Shown: positions 5,895-6,104 of the stretch, one piece after another | Numbering within the stretch: the stretch's first letter is position 1 | How the letters are laid out: the number at the start of each line of letters is the position of its first letter | Assembly (NCBI GenBank): GCA_007127425.1 | Contig: SKZJ01000183.1 | Coordinates: forward strand, 1-6,104 | Direction: 5' to 3' | DNA from: Wenzhouxiangella sp. | Lineage (GTDB): Bacteria; Pseudomonadota; Gammaproteobacteria; Xanthomonadales; Wenzhouxiangellaceae | DNA length: 6,104 nt | Notes under the pieces: model-generated | What the model was told of the DNA's origin: nothing | The model's input: the letters and a program-made list of their open reading frames with translations, nothing else | Database searches by the model: none | Made by a program: the position numbers and the translations under genes

Positions 5895-5957
5895 TCACAC
5901 ACGTGAATATGCTAGTCTGATCCGAAGTCCGGCCCAACTTGGGAAGGGGCAGGCCGG
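5895..5957 (+). promoter_or_regulatory. promoter-like element with tandem palindromes, copy 2
   Basis: This is the second copy of the element at 2222-2277, in the same orientation. It has TATGCT at 5908-5913, then after eight bases CCGAAGTCCGG (5922-5932, one mismatch from a perfect palindrome) and directly abutting it the perfect palindrome CCCAACTTGGG (5933-5943). CCGGCC (5929-5934) can pair with GGCCGG (5952-5957). The spacing of every part equals that of copy 1 up to 5944. It ends 29 bases before a GTG with a good ribosome-binding site (5987), as expected for promoter and 5' untranslated region of that gene. It also lies in the intergenic region shared with the divergent hydrolase. Confidence 0.55.
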
Positions 5958-5986
5958 ATTTCCAGACAAATCGAGGGAGAATGATC

Positions 5987-6104
5987 GTGACCAAGCGCGA
6001 TCCGCACATGCATACCGGCGTTGGCAAGATCCAGCAGAGATGCCATTCGGCAAACCTGCCGACGAACCACCCTGCCTGTTCACAATTACGAACGTCCCCA
6101 GCCG
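5987..6104 (+). CDS. possible start of an unidentified gene, cut by the window end
   Basis: The frame is open from GTG at 5987 to the window edge (39 codons), beginning MTKRDPHMHTGVGKIQQRC. GAGGGAGA at 5973-5980 lies six bases before the GTG, an ideal ribosome-binding site, and the promoter-like element at 5895-5957 is just upstream. An in-frame ATG at 5981 is too close to the purine run to be used. The visible residues are rich in His, Pro, Ser and Thr and match no family I know, and the second half reads unlike a typical folded protein. The call therefore rests on the translation signals, and the frame may close soon beyond the window. Confidence 0.35.
   Translation, partial: MTKRDPHMHTGVGKIQQRCHSANLPTNHPACSQLRTSPA

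Noticed and set aside
5895..6083. 62-residue minus-strand frame at the right end
   Set aside because: It runs through the repeated promoter-like element, has no ribosome-binding site, and its sequence does not resemble a folded protein.

Overview
The window is mostly high-G+C DNA with the codon habits of a proteobacterium. The gene families present (an EAL phosphodiesterase end, a secreted cupin, a DUF924 protein, a PaiB-type flavoprotein and a membrane-anchored alpha/beta hydrolase) fit a free-living gammaproteobacterium. The taxonomic call is inference from gene content and composition only.

Left part (1-2024), all on the plus strand: the last 57 residues of an EAL-domain protein (c-di-GMP phosphodiesterase type), then a secreted cupin (249-728), a DUF924 protein (786-1328) and a PaiB-like FMN-binding regulator (1392-2024). 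The last three are separated by gaps of only 57 and 63 bases with no clear terminator between them, so they could be co-transcribed. No shared pathway is evident.

Middle part (2025-3337): a patchwork. A short minus-strand reading frame (2070-2231) looks like the C-terminal end of an integral membrane protein, perhaps a gene remnant. It abuts a promoter-like element (2222-2277) carrying two adjacent 11-bp palindromes. Next comes an A+T-rich orphan gene (2341-2775, about 44% G+C by hand count over 2341-2760), then a second orphan gene of ordinary composition (2811-3176). Bases 3177-3337 hold no convincing gene.

Right part (3338-6104): a large minus-strand gene (3338-5734) encodes a 798-residue protein with five predicted membrane helices, a probably periplasmic alpha/beta-hydrolase domain with a complete-looking catalytic triad, and a C-terminal beta-rich domain split by an acidic linker. 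Upstream of it, facing the other way, is a second copy (5895-5957) of the 2222-2277 element. It precedes a possible plus-strand gene (GTG at 5987) that runs off the window.

The most unusual signal is this pair of promoter-like elements, 43 of 50 bases identical and 3673 bases apart. Each has a TATGCT hexamer and two abutting palindromes of the form CCSAASTTSGG one helical turn apart. They may be operators of one regulon, or duplicated sequence flanking an acquired segment. No CRISPR array, tRNA, rRNA, transposase or integrase is visible.
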